From: Siniperca chuatsi
Taxonomy: Eukaryota; Chordata; Actinopteri; Centrarchiformes; Sinipercidae
Direction: 5' to 3'
Assembly (NCBI RefSeq): GCF_020085105.1
Contig: NC_058046.1
Location: 14,429,175-14,493,174 of the forward strand
Length of the DNA stretch: 64,000 nucleotides
Each line of letters starts with the position of its first letter. Within the stretch, counting starts at the first letter, position 1. Both the position numbers and the translations under genes were made by a program. Under the pieces are notes generated by a model, which worked only from the letters and a program-made list of their open reading frames with translations, made no database searches and had not been told where the DNA came from. Below, one piece after another: positions 49,429 to 62,345 of the stretch.

Positions 49429-49582
49429 GAGGTTTCTTCCATTTTTTTCCCTGTTAAAAGGGTTTGTTTGGAGGGAGTCTTTCCTCATTTGAATCGAGGG
49501 TCTGCGGACAGAGGGTAAAGCCCCTTGAGGCAAATTGTGATTTGTGATATTGGGCTATATAAATAAAACTGACTTGACTTAA
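49429..49582 (-). mobile_element. Dispersed teleost repeat (SINE/LINE-tail-like)
   Basis: Contains CGAGGGTCTGCGGACAGAGGG, GCCCCTTGAGGCAAATTGTG and GATATTGGGCTATATAAATA, then CTGACTTGACTT. I know this block as a very common fish interspersed repeat. Its end is the reverse complement of the start of the element at 14408, so the two are in opposite orientation. Confidence 0.6.
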
Positions 49583-49787
49583 TATGAATCACAGGAAGAG
49601 ATGCAGATGAATTTGAGAAGGGCTGTCAAGCTTTGAGTAAAGTGATATTGTAGCTGCAAATAGGACTAAGTGCAACTCAATCAGACAGAAATTGTACATT
49701 TAGTGTATTTGGACCCATATATGTTTGTATGTTTTGTGTAGCAACAGATATATTTTGCTGTGTTTTGTCACCTGATGTTTGCAGGTA

Positions 49788-52700
49788 ATGGGTACCCTTC
49801 GAGACCTCCAATTTGCCCTGCAGCTAAAGATTGAGGAGCTTCGCCAGAGGGACACATTAATAGATGAGTTGGAGCTGGAGTTGGATACAAAGGATGAACT
49901 CATTCGGAGACTGCAGGAAGAACTGGATCGCTACAGAGCCACTGTCTCCCTCCCAGGACCCTCTGCAGCCAGTGCAGGTACAGTATACCGAACATGGTGC
50001 TTTCATATGTCATATTTTAAAGCATCAACAGGTAGCACGAGCCTTAAACCTGACTTGTTGTGCATTTTTCCTGTAGCTTGCTCAGCTCAAATTGAGGACA
50101 AGCAGAGAGCCAAAAGGAAAACAGTAATTTCTGAGCCCTTCACCCTGGACCCGGTGACTCTCGCCATGGTTTCACAAAGAAGCTGTGACAAAAGCCAGGA
50201 GTAAGAGCACACAGTGTTCCCTCAGCTCCCACCTGCTCTAACTATAAAATCGGTTCCTCAAATGTTCAAGGCTCACCGACTGCTTTTCCACATGACTCAG
50301 AATCAATAAATATTTCGAATCAAACACTGTAGCCTATGACACTGCATTCAAGGCGTTTAATAGCTTACCCTTAAATGTTACATCAGTATCCTACCTTCAT
50401 GCCCTCAGGTCTCAGAGGCTGATTCAGGCAGCATTTTTGAGAAATGAGTTGTTGAAGAACCTTGACGAAGGAGAAATCAAAGCCATCATAGCCTGTATGT
50501 ACTCCACCACCATCAATCAAGGCTGCTATGTCGTTCAGGAGGGGACCGACGGGGCGCAAGCTTATGTTTTAGAAGGTAAATCATTCTCTTCTTACAGTCG
50601 CTAACATTAATCATGCTTGAGGATATTTATTAACATTTCCTTGTGATGACAGGTGCTTAAGAATAGTCTGATAAAACGATTTGTTTTTATCATATCTTTG
50701 TATATCAACTGTCTCGCTGCTGGCTCATAATTCGATTAGTTAGTAATTTGACACCACTCTCAAACACAGTGATGTGAGTCAGAATTGCATGTTTGAGCAA
50801 GAAAAGAGGAGGCACTTGGGGGAATGACAAGAGACCCCGCATTGATGTTTTGCGTTGAAATGTCAACTTGATACAAAAGACAGGAGAAAAGAGGTTCTGC
50901 TTTGCCCTGGTTGCAGAGTTCATTAGCGCTTGATTGTCCGCAGGAATCTTGGCTGCATTTGTAACGTGACAGCTGATGGAGAGATTTTCCTCTTGTTATC
51001 CTAACCAGCTAGAGGTGGTGGCCTTGTTTGGCTCAATGATGATTGCGTATCTGTTGTTTTTACACTATGTCTCAGACAGCTGAACGTTCTTGACAGTCTC
51101 CCTACATTTCTTGACACAAAAACACATGCACATAACAGTTCTACTGTGTACGTGCTATATTTCTTCACTGACTGTGTGTTTATTAACAGAAGGGAGGCTG
51201 GATGTGACAAAAGACGGACTGAAGCTTCTCACAATTGAGCCAGAAGACATGTTTGGAGAGCTGGCTCTCCTCTACAACTGCACCCACACCTACTCTGTCT
51301 CAGGTATCAAAGCATTGTGTTGGCTTCTTGGTTTAATATTTGCATGCAGATATTGCTGGAGATCTATCACACTGAAACACTGGTGGAGTTCCACTGCAAT
51401 TAATTCTGATTTGGTGGGGATATAAATAATTCTTGTTTAAGAGAATATCACAAGCAGACGGATTTCTGGCAGTGGTCTTAGACAGAAGACGTTTGTTGAA
51501 TTTAAAATCTAAGACCTTTTGAGATCTTAGACAACACCACAGCTTCAAACAGTTTTCTCTGGGATGTGGGGAATTTAAAACATTTTCTGCTTTACCCAGC
51601 TCCCTGACTGCCACATCTCCTCCCTGCAATCCAACATGCAGTAACTGATTTTTTACAAATAACATTTTCAGAAATAGTTTGTATTCAATTCACTCTTCTG
51701 CATGGTTGCATCATAACCTCTTCATCATCATATATACATTTCTGGTGTAAGAATTTGGGATATTCTTTAGAAAATAGAAAGTGTGCTGTCATTTCCTTCC
51801 AGCATCTGATCACAGATGTCCTGTGGGAAAACTTTGTCATCCATCGCCTGCATCTGACCTGGTTTCACAAATAAATAGGCTGTGGAAATGGCCAGGATCA
51901 GTTTAAATTGAAAAAAAAAAATCACTTTATTTGCCTTTTTTAGTCCCTAAGCTTCTCATTTCCTTTTCTTTCTTTTTTTTACTGCTTTCTTTATCTTGCG
52001 ACCAGTCAATTCCAATTTACTGTGTGTACTACGTGTCTGCTTTCCAGTAACAATGCTCAGCTCATGTCGGCAGTCTGTTGTCTTTTGTTCCATGTCCATT
52101 TCTGTCAGCCCTTCCCTTGGATCTGTTCGGGGCCCACTGTATTTATCTCCTTCCTGACCTGAAATTACTTTTTTTTCATTGTTGCCATCTGAGACCATCA
52201 ATAAGGCTTGTGCTCGTGTGGTCTCTTTCATTGTGACAGTGACAGTGATCATCAGGTCATGGAAGTTCAGGGTGGCGAAGGACATACTGCAGAAAATCCT
52301 CCTTTGAGAGCAATGTTTTTAAAAAAATATAAAAAATAAAAAAATATCCTGCACAGCATTCAGATCCAAATAAAGCCCTGAATTGCGAACTGAGATATCA
52401 GGGCTGCACCATATCATCAAAGGATGGATCTAATTAGACTGTCTAGAGGATATCTACTTCCATTTGCAGGAAGCTTCAGTGAACCAATCAATATGGGTCA
52501 TTATTAATTTACAAAACGCTCTTTCAAGCTCTACTATAAAGAAAAAGGGTAAGGAAATCAGATTAGATTTATATTAACAGTCCTTCTGTGTATGGAAAAC
52601 AAGCACTTACATTTCTTTTTATTCTACATGATGAGCATTTCTAATAGAGTCCTGGCCTGCTTACTGTGTGCTCTTTAGGCTGTAGCTGATCCTGCATTGC

Positions 52701-55700
52701 ACATCCACATCCATCACAAACTACATACGTCTGTTTCAATACTTGCTTTCTTGATCGTGTTTCCACCTGAGCTACTGTGTCACTGACACAGCCTTTATCA
52801 CTTCCTCTGCCTCTGTCTTTTGATCTGCAGCACAAGCGGACAGCAAGCTGTGGGTTATTGACCGCAAGAGCTACCAGACCATACTTATCCAGAGTGCTCT
52901 CAACAGCCTTTCTCATTCAGTGGAATTGCTTAGCAGGTGAACATCAGACCGAAACACTTGATTTGACATGGAGCAGGTCCAGAAAGCTGCTTTTTGTATT
53001 CTACTACTTTCAACCACAGTGCTGCATTTAGGACTGACCAAAATAGCAACATTCCTACGATGTTTCTGAATATGGTCAGGCACCCAGAAACTGTGGAAAA
53101 ATGAAATCAAACCCTTTTCATTGTGGATGATATGTTAGCATGTTCTTTGTACCTGTGTGTCTGCAGCATTCCCTTCCTGCAATCATTGCCAGAGGATGTC
53201 ATCATGAAAATGTCTGATCTCATGGAGGAGGTACAGATTAAGTACTTAAAATCTGAGTGCTGTGTAACCATCACTCGTTCTTTAGACAGAATACAGCCAA
53301 TAGATATGTGTGCACACAGCCGGCACCTTTGTATTTTCTATTTTCAGCTTTCCTTGTGTTGTATCAGTTAACAAGCAGGCGCTATGACAGAGTCAGAATG
53401 AATCCTTCATTGTTACCAGCCAACATCTTTATATCTGTAAGAGAGCTGGTTCTTGTTCTTGCTCTCTTTTCATCCTTTTTTAAATTATTTTCTACTGTTT
53501 GCTCCTCCATCTGTCATTTATTTTTCACAGGCACACTACGCTGAAGGTGACTACATCATTCGACAAGGGGCCACAGGAGACACCTTTTATATCATTAGCA
53601 AAGGCCAGGTAAAGTTTTACGCTCTCTGCCTGCTGCACAGATGAAGTGAGGCTTTCAGAGAAAAAGATTTAGATTGTGGAGGACAAAATGTCAGAGCAGC
53701 TTTAGAAATTACATTATGATGGTGATAATTGACTTTGGCGCTTTTCTACATTGCTCTCCACCATTACCTCTTTTTCATTACCTCTCTCGTTTTGGATTTG
53801 CCAGGTGAAAGTGACAGAAGAGAAGCCAGGCCATGAGGAGCAGAGAGTCCTTTCTAAGCTCTCTGAGAGACAGTGGTTTGGAGAAAAAGCTCTGTGGGGG
53901 TAAGGAGGAAATAATGTACTTTAAGAGGATGTTATGCAGAGGGAACAGCGGCTTTTTATGAAAACAGCACATGATAGTAAAAAGTGAAATTTGTGCCAGC
54001 ATGATATCAACGATGTTGTTTTTAATATATACTGTGTGCTTTACATTGATAACATTATGATTTTCTTATGATACTCTCTTCACTCTGTCTTTAGAGAGGG
54101 TGTTCAGACTGTGAATGTGATTGCTGCTGGCAAAGTTACATGCTTGGTCATAGACAGAGAGTAAGTGGATATTTTGTGTCAAAAAAATTCACTGCTGATT
54201 CAGTTGCTACACTATACTCTTAAATTGGCCATAAATTGATGTGCTTATCCAGAGATATGTAGAATATTCATATGCCTTTGTGTTTTCAGGACCTTCAAAG
54301 ACATCATCGGTGGGTTGGTATTTGACTGCAGTCATGAGGAGCAGCAAAGCCGTGAATCCAAAAGCGAGTAAGGAGCATTACAACACTATTTTCTACAACA
54401 ATTACATGTAATTTGCACCTATAGAAGAATGTATCAGCTCAACTCTGTTTTCCTTGTGAGCAGGTCAGACAAGGATCCTGAACTCCTCTTATCTTCTACC
54501 TTAAGTGATTTCCAGATTATTTGCACTCTAGCAGTTGGGGAGTTTGGTCACGTAGAGCTGGTAAGGGTTGATCTTATAGCAGCTCACAGACAATGACACC
54601 GATCCCCTGTGCTGGTGCCTCCTCGAGAGTCCATGTTTCTATAATGTAATCTATTGATTTCCACGTCTGTAAGGTGCAACTAAAGAGCAACATCAAGTGT
54701 CTTCTTGCCATGAGGGTCCTTAAGAAGAAGCTGATCCACAAAAACGGTCAACGAGAGCACATCCTGAGAGAAGGGCGCATCCTGATGGAGAATCACTGTC
54801 CATTCATAATCAGGTGTCTGTTCTTCAACAGTTATCTAATTAGAATTGTTTTGATAACATAATATGTTAATGATTAAAAAAGATCTTTATCATTTTGCTT
54901 TATTTCTGTCGATCACAGGCTACATAAAACCTTTAGAGACGCTGAGTGCCTGTACATTTTGACAGAAGCTTGTCTTGGTGGGGATTTATGTAGTCTACTC
55001 AAAGATAAGTAGGTATTTTTGGGACTAAAGAAAATAAAGATGCAAGGCCCTTTTTGTCATCATGCTGATAAAATATTTATAGTCCTACCTCTGTGTTTTT
55101 AGCCAAGCTTTCATCACAATGCAATTTTACGACCAGGGTTTGATGTCTTACATCTATGTACATCACACATTTGTTTTGTTGGCTGTGATGCTTAAATCAG
55201 CACTTCTACATACCGTTTCAGAGGATACTTGGACGAATGCAGCACCAGATTCTACACAGCTTGTGTTGTTGAGGCCTTGACCTTTCTTCACTGTCGAGGT
55301 GTCATCTATAGAGATGTCAAGCCTGAAAATGTTGTTCTGGATGAGCATGGTTATGCCAAACTGGTACTATAATTGGTTACAAACTTAAGTCCACATTTTA
55401 AGTGGTCTATTGAATTTTACCAAAGGTAACTGTAAATTTACTGATATCTGCCTTTTGTAGATTGGCTCCAGATGTCTGAAGAAGGTCGAGGTGGGCCAGA
55501 AAACCTGGACATTCTGTGGTACACTGGGATATATGGCACCTGAAATCATCTTAAACAAAGGCCACAGTATATCTGCAGACTTCTGGTCACTGGGTGTTTT
55601 TGTGTTTGACCTTCTGAGTGGTGGGTAAGTTTTACAGTTTTGTGCAGCCCTACTTTTTAAGCTCATTTCTCCAGTTGTAGATTGATAGTAATAGGCTTGT

Positions 55701-56539
55701 GTTTTCCTCTCCAGACTCCCATTCAGCGGCTCTGACCCGATGAAGATTCTCACTGCAACCATTCGTGGCATCGATCAGATCGACTTCCCAAAGACCATCA
55801 GCAAAAGTGCCTCCAGTCTCATAAAGAAACTGTGCAGGTGTTGTAAATATGACCCACTACACACCATGAATTATAAAGTTAATTTATAGTGCTTTTTCAG
55901 ACATAAAAACCATCCTCCATTGACCCACCATTATGCATTATATTATACTTCCCCTCCTCCAGCTCCAACACACAAACAGAGCAAATTAAGGAACGATGCA
56001 GGTGTATTGGACACGACCTCTGCTATGACACCACTTCTTGAATGACAGAATCTGATGATTAATTCATAGTTTATTTATTTGTGTGTTCTTATTTGCTTTC
56101 CATCACCAAGGAGCAATCCCTCAGAGAGACTGGGCAGTCAGAGAAATGGGGCCAAGGACATTCAGAAGCACAAGTAAGACGACAGATTTATTACACAGGA
56201 GAAAAACACTGAGGCCTGTGCTTGGAAACATGGTTTTATAGGATGTGATGCTCTTGTTTTTATGCAGATGGTTTGAAGGATTCAACTGGGACGGACTTTG
56301 TAAAGGCACATTAAACCCACCTGTTATTCCCCAAGTAAGATGCGATCAGTTTTGGCTTATTATTTTGTGTTTTGTGATAATCTTGTTGCAGTGAATAGAT
56401 CTACTTTACATGTCGTAGTGATTTTAGTATTTTTATTTTTTACACTGTCTTTCAGGTTAAGCGCCCTTTGGACAGTGGTACACGTGATCATTACTCTGAG
56501 GGATCAGAGGAGCTGTGCACAAACTGGGAGGATTTCTGA
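49788..56539 (+). CDS. cGMP-dependent protein kinase I-beta-like protein, predicted pseudokinase, complete coding region
   Basis: PKG-family architecture of 683 residues: leucine zipper, autoinhibitory linker, two cyclic-nucleotide-binding (CNB) domains, AGC kinase. Exons: 49788-49977, 50077-50200, 50409-50575, 51190-51303, 52831-52936, 53167-53230, 53531-53608, 53805-53899, 54095-54160, 54290-54367, 54464-54560, 54674-54813, 54919-55008, 55222-55363, 55461-55624, 55715-55837, 56111-56173, 56268-56334, 56456-56539. Residues 1-55 closely match PKG I-beta ([22 protein letters not shown]). CNB-A reads [12 protein letters not shown]: the phosphate-binding Arg is His193. CNB-B reads GEKALWGEGVQT: the Arg is Gln317. 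In the kinase, the glycine loop is AVGEFGHV, the ATP lysine is Arg407 (LAMRVLKKK), the DFG Asp is Gly519 ([10 protein letters not shown]), and GTPEY is [13 protein letters not shown], the alpha-C Glu and APE are kept. All exons are open and in phase. Family certain; paralogue uncertain; loss of activity inferred. Confidence 0.93.
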
Positions 56540-56840
56540 CGGATTAGCTGTGAACTGGACAAAGACAATACTTCATCACTTTCAGGTTTAGTCCTCATAA
56601 ATGATTCACTGCCCTCAGTCTAACTGCCATCAAGAATTAATTATATTTTCAGACAAAAATATTTTACACAGTATCAGTAACGGCAGATATTGTTTGATAA
56701 ATAAACCATGCTGCCTATACTGTGTTGAGCTCAGACTGTTTTTGATGCAGAATCTCTATAGATTTATAAACATTAAGAGTTCAGTGATGTGAATGCTGTT
56801 GAATGTAACTCAATAAAAATAGGCTACATGGTCTTTTCTT
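56540..56840 (+). other. 3'UTR and poly(A) signal of the PKG-like gene
   Basis: AATAAA at 56812-56817 lies about 270 bases after the TGA, giving a short, plausible 3'UTR. Confidence 0.65.
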
Positions 56841-56940
56841 TCCTCTTAAATCTGCATTCTCTCCGTTTCACTTTTTTGGAGATTGTACAACTCTGTCATT
56901 ATTTGGTCTCTCTCCAAAATGCATGAATATAATTAAGAAG

Positions 56941-56948
56941 TGACGTCA
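56941..56948. promoter_or_regulatory. Palindromic CRE-like site TGACGTCA
   Basis: Perfect 8-base CREB/ATF consensus, about 0.6 kb upstream of a candidate leader exon ending at 57570. A single match; no evidence of use beyond the consensus. Confidence 0.3.
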
Positions 56949-57479
56949 GAGCCGACCCAGTCTGAAGAATTGCGTCAAGCACCAGAAAGGTAGAAAGATG
57001 AATATAGGAAGTTGTATGATTTTAACTTCAAAATAAAGTAAGAATAAAATAGTTATATATAAAACATGTTCAAATGTTAACCTGTTAATCCTTATGTTAG
57101 GACGAAATATGGAGTGAAACTCGTGTTATAAAGAAGGTGACAAACTGATTTGATGCATGGTGTGGCTTGATAAAAGGATACTTCATTGAAAGGTATAATT
57201 GATTGACTTCATAGCTAAAAACAAAAAAGTAAATGGCAAATGGACAAGAATAAATGCTAAAATTATTTCATCACATTTCCTTCTTAGATTTACGTTTCCA
57301 CTATAAGTTTGAAATATGACATGTCAAGTAGTGGTAGAATGAAAATCCATTATAATTATATAAAAAAGAATTATTGTCTTTGTAAATTATCTGCCAGGGT
57401 GAACATTCCCGCTTTGGATGCGCACAATGCTTCCATGAATCGAGGTTTTATTTTGAAGGTTTTGACCAGAAATAAAAGT

Positions 57480-57570
57480 ATATTGTCTCCAACTTGACGT
57501 GTGGACAGATGATCTGCTGAAGTAGTAACTTTGGAGAGCAATCTAAGGAGACATTGGAGGCCTGCGTTAG
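57480..57570 (+). other. Candidate untranslated leader exon, possibly of the acyl-CoA synthetase gene
   Basis: GGCCTGCGTTAG|gtaagtacc is a near-perfect donor at 57570/57571. The first coding exon of the downstream ACSL gene begins right after an acceptor (cgtctctcag), so an upstream leader exon must exist. The link between the two is inference, and the 5' limit is arbitrary. Confidence 0.35.
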
Positions 57571-60500
57571 GTAAGTACCGTTGTCTGTCTTTGTTCTTTG
57601 TTTTGTTTTGAGTCGTGTCAGCTCGATACAGAAACATACGTAAACTACGAAGGCTTAGATTCCGATCTAACAATAATAAAAGTTTTCCTGCAGCCCGCTG
57701 AGTCTCCAGGCTACCGAGCTGGGAGCTCATTGTAGTCTTTGGAGAACTGTGAAGATGAATCAACCTGTTAAACTGTTGCATAAAGTTTTAAAGAACTCAG
57801 TTTTGCCTCTTAAATGATCCAGTGATTAGATGCAGGCCTCGCGGCGGCACAGTTCTTGGTAATACTGCATTCAAAACACATTTCATTGAGTGATTCTTAA
57901 CACTAATGCCTACTCTATATGAGATTTTTTTTTTGTGCATTGTGCCTTTACTCAACTGACGCTTTAACCTATATTGCCTTCATGGATTTCCTCCCAACTG
58001 TAGTATTTGTAGAATTACTGTATAGTGCAGACTGCAGAGACCTTTAGTTTTATATATATTTTTTGCAGTGCGCTCCCAAATTCTTTAAACTTGAACTGGG
58101 GTGCATGTATGTGTAGCTGTTATGTTAAGCACACTGCTGTGGTATTTTGTCCCTGATCCAGCTGGGGATAATTATGGTTGGGGATTGTTTCAGCTCTGAA
58201 CTGTAGGTTTTCTGACATTCTTTTGTCAAATCACACTCCGTCCTCATCTTGTGCCTGCTTTTGTTTTCTGTGTGTTGTATCTTTCTGTAGCTGCATGTCT
58301 AGATATTCTGGGTAATGCAACATGTTTCAAGTTGTCCACATGGCCAGATGCCAGCTCTCTTCAGTGTTTGACAGTTACACTGTGCAACATGGCAGCTGAG
58401 GTTTGTGTGCCAGGCCATGCAGGGCGGAATGATCTGCCCTGGCGCACAAAAACACTCGCTGATTCAAAAGAGACCTATGGGATGGGGTGCCAGGAAAACT
58501 AAAAGTGGAAGATGACCCTTGCATGATGATGTCAGAACCTGGTGCTGCTTAGTTAACATGAAACCGAAAATGTGAGACTGGAGAGAAAATGCACAAGTGG
58601 AATTGTCTGTGGGAATCCTGAATGGTTTCAAGTGAATTTGAGACCACGGGAGACTCGTGAGAGTCTTGTGGAAAGTGAAGGTGTTCTCTGCGTGCAGGAT
58701 GCGGTCTTGCTCATTTATTCTTCACCCCCCGACAAGAAAAACGTAATTGTGGCAAAGTGTGTGTCTGTGTTCTTCACGCTTCATTTGGGAATCACAGCCG
58801 GAAAACCCCCGTGAGTTTCGTTCTTTCTCTTTTGCTCCTTTACCCCCTCTGCCCCGGCCAGCCTCACGTGTGTCCCCCCCCCCCCAGCTCTTTCTCCCCT
58901 CGATCAGACCATTCCCTTCTCTGGGCACATGGAAAGGGTGCAGAGTTCTTGCTGGTGTGGGTTCAAAACGCTGTGGCCTCTCTCTTCCATTTAAAAACCT
59001 CCCCCCTCCTCGTGTCACCTCCTGCAGTTTTTTGGGTCAGGGGGGAGCATTCCCTTTCACTGCTCCCATCAACACAGAAGCTCTGTAGGTTACAGTACAG
59101 AGCCTCTACGTGTAATTCGGGGACTTGTTCTATGCAGGCATTTTGCTTTGAGTGAAGAAAATTACTTAATTATAGCTCTAGTAGTAGACGACATTTTAAG
59201 TTCAATTGAACAGGGAAATGACAAAATACAACACTCTCTTTTTACTGAAAGAATATCATCAAGGCCAGTCCTTTTCTGCTTGTCATGAAAAAGAAGACAT
59301 TTTCTGCATACATTTGTTAAAAGCAGCCTTGACTGCTTTTTCATACTTGAACAGTCCATAAAATGATTTTACAACTTGAACAGTCTGGCTGCCAGAGTTT
59401 CAAATGGAGCAAGAAATGAACTTCTCTCCTCTTTTTAAGCCCCTGCACTTGCTCCTTTTTTTTTACCTGACTATGCTGATGATATTGCCAAGATACTTAT
59501 TACTGTACTAAAAGCTTATAATGACGCTGCCATTTGCATTTATTAACCTAAACCCTGAAAATATTTCCCCAAATTAACTCGCAAATTCTACATTGAAGCC
59601 CTGATTTGACCCAAGATGAGGCGGTTCTTTCACTATTATTACTTTAACAATTAAGGTGTAAACACTTTAATAATTTCTCCCAGTATTTCACATGTCCTAG
59701 TTCACTTTATGTGAATGTGATTTATTAAAGTTATAGTCATCATTGATTACATGCCAGATTTGTCTCAAAACCAGTTTTTGGTTTCTGTTTTTCTGGTTTT
59801 TGTACACTTCACATTCTGCGTTGCTCTCTTTTTTTCTGTCACACAGTATACTGTAGCTCTGAATTATCTTCTGTGCTCTCAGCTCTGTCTCTGCTTGTCA
59901 GCTGGAGTAAATGTGTACAGACATGCCTAAGGCTGTTTGTTACACGTCTGCCGTCTCCCTGTGAACCTGTGTTCTGCTGTTTTATGGCATTTTGTGTGCA
60001 CTCCATAGCAGGATCTCAGTTTATTTCCATTTTTACACCATTTTTTTTGTTGGATCAAACATCATTTGCCCCAAGCACACTTTTATTCCGCTATTATTGT
60101 CCAAACATCACTCCACATGATGTTGTCATGTGTGCCCTGCTATGCAGTCACCCCTCTGAATGTAAATTCAAGTGTGAACCACCAAAACATCCAGCTTTTT
60201 CTCTCCCAGACTGACACAGTCTGTGAAGGTGTATTTGTTTTCCTTCAGTATATTTTCACATGTGTGCGCCATTTCTTTTGTCTCATGTCTTCCAGGGAGT
60301 AAAAGCTGAGAGCACAATGGTCCCTGTCTGGGCCTTGACAATAGCCATTATGAATGGGAGTGAGAGAGGAGGGAGCGATGGGGAGACAGAAAGAAAGGGG
60401 CTACAGGAAGCTCTCTTCACAGTGCTCTGTCATTTCTTTTTTTTTTTTGATGTTTTATTTCATAAAGCCCTTTGTTTTCCATTTACAGATTGAAAGGACT

Positions 60501-61489
60501 CAAGGGGATCACCAGCTGCTTTGTCGCCCCAGCAGGTGTAAAGTAGCAACTTAACTGTTTAATTCACATAAATTGATGCTTAAAGTAGATTGTGAATCCT
60601 CTGAGGACGGGTGGGGCATTGCTTTGCCCGTGCAGGGTAGGGAAGCAGCGCAGGAGCGGTCTGGTTAAAGAGGGAGGGAGGGGTATGATATCACTCCTTG
60701 TCCCCTCTCCTATTGGGTACTGGGGGAGAAAGTGGGTGAGAGGTTGAGGGGTGTTTGCGGAGGGGAGTGGATGTGGGAAAGCAGAGATTTATTCAGTGAG
60801 GTGAATTCCTTGCCTGGTGGAAGATGAAGTGGTTTGTTAGAGGGGGGTGAAATGAGCTGTTTACGGGAGACGTGTAGTTTTTCAGTTTGTGTGAGCAGTA
60901 GATGAGTTTGTTAATGCCACCCCCCCCCCTCAAATCGCCTGCTGTGTGTGAATGAACACTGTCGGAGTTTGTTTTGAGGCTACAGAGTGTTCTCAAGTTG
61001 CCTTTCCCCTCCCTGTTTCTCCCTCTTTCATTCAGTTTTGATTTGAACAATAAAGTCTCTAGCAATGAATCATTGGGTTGGACCAGTCCTCCCCCCCTCC
61101 CCTCCCCCATCTCACCACCAGACCCTCGCTACTGTACGCACTCCGAGTCTCTCTTCCCCCGTTGAATGAAAGAGTGGCACAACATGACTGAAAGTAACCT
61201 CAGTGCCTGTTTCTTTTAAGCCAATCGTTATTACGTCCTGGTGTCTCTCCACTCCCCCACCCACCCCTCCCTCCCCTGTATACAGCTCAGGCCCTTTCTT
61301 CTCCTCTTCTCTATCTGAATGGTGCCAAGCCTGTGGCCCAGTGTGCTTCAGACTGGTGTTTAACAGTTTCAGAAGTGAAATGATGGATGTTTTTAGTGAC
61401 ATTTTCTTTTAGGTTTTGTTGCATTCTATGTTTAAGCTAGATTGTAGTATACGAACAGAGTTTACTGTGGTTGATAGTAGGAGAGATGT

Positions 61490-61800
61490 TTAAAGGTAAA
61501 CTCCACTGACTTTACACTTCAAATTCTGTTTACAGGTCTTGGGGAGGACTACTGCACATGTGAAAAAAGTTGTATAAAGGCTTTTGTGTCTCCAGAGAGA
61601 GCTGCACAAAATAGGATAAATTGCCTCAAGTGATGTCACTTCCTGCTACAAGTTTGAAAATGGAAATAAATCTGGGGGTGTAGAGTTTGAAAGAAGTGAG
61701 TTCACCAGACCTCTGTAGCCCGCTCCTAATCTCTGCTTGAGGCTAGCGGCTCGAGGCTACATTAGCCGCTACTAGCATAAAACATCATAATCTCCATGTT
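61490..61800. mobile_element. Probable dispersed repeat of the percomorph type
   Basis: Contains ACTTTACACTTCAAATTCTG, TTACAGGTCTTGGGGAGGAC and AGTGATGTCACTTCCTG, and a run of GCTAGCGGCTCGAGGCTA, which I associate with a repeated fish element. Boundaries and class are uncertain. Confidence 0.4.
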
Positions 61801-62107
61801 ATCTGCATTGTGGGTAATGTAGGCACCAGGTTTTGACAAGGACAAAGAATGTGTGGAATAGAAAAGACGATATCTATGGTTCTCTCCATCATGAGTTCGA
61901 TTATGTTATAGGAGTGCAATGCTAAATCATATAAGTCTTGTTTATTTTCCAGTACTGATCCAGTGGGAATAGGATCCATTTTTTTATACAGTTGTAGCGA
62001 GTTTATTTTATTGTCTACAAATCGAACACGTTGTTCGAAGTTGTGATGGCCATTTTTGTTTTTTACTATTTTTGGACATTTTACAGACTAATTTAAAAAA
62101 AGAATCC

Positions 62108-62345
62108 GTAATATAGCCCAACCGATACAAGATTTTTGAGGCTGATATGGATATTTGGAAGTTTTAAAAAAGTCATTTTTAAAAACAAACACATGACATA
62201 AATAAGCAATCTTGATACTGAACCCTTACATTTGTTTTTGTTTTTATACATACTGACCAAACCTAGTTTTCTGTACTGCATTTTCTTTTACTTATTGGTA
62301 ACAATATATCTGCAATAAGCTATCGGCTGATATTTGGCCCTCACT
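62108..62345. mobile_element. Probable dispersed repeat fragment
   Basis: Starts ATATAGCCCAACCGATACAA and ends GCTATCGGCTGATATTTGG; the two ends share CCGATA/TATCGG sequence in opposite orientation. I recall similar sequence as repeated in teleosts. No coding capacity. Confidence 0.4.

Larger units (their letters stand above)
47294..49784. other. Spacer between divergent ubl4a and the PKG-like gene
   Basis: The left part (to about 47.5 kb) should hold the ubl4a promoter. No coding exon is recognised. A candidate leader exon for the PKG-like gene ends near 48506, and a (TATC)n run lies at 49156-49239. Confidence 0.5.

Noticed and set aside
58722-59155. Plus- and minus-strand frames of about 100-130 codons
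   Set aside because: They fall in pyrimidine-rich low-complexity DNA without splice or protein support.
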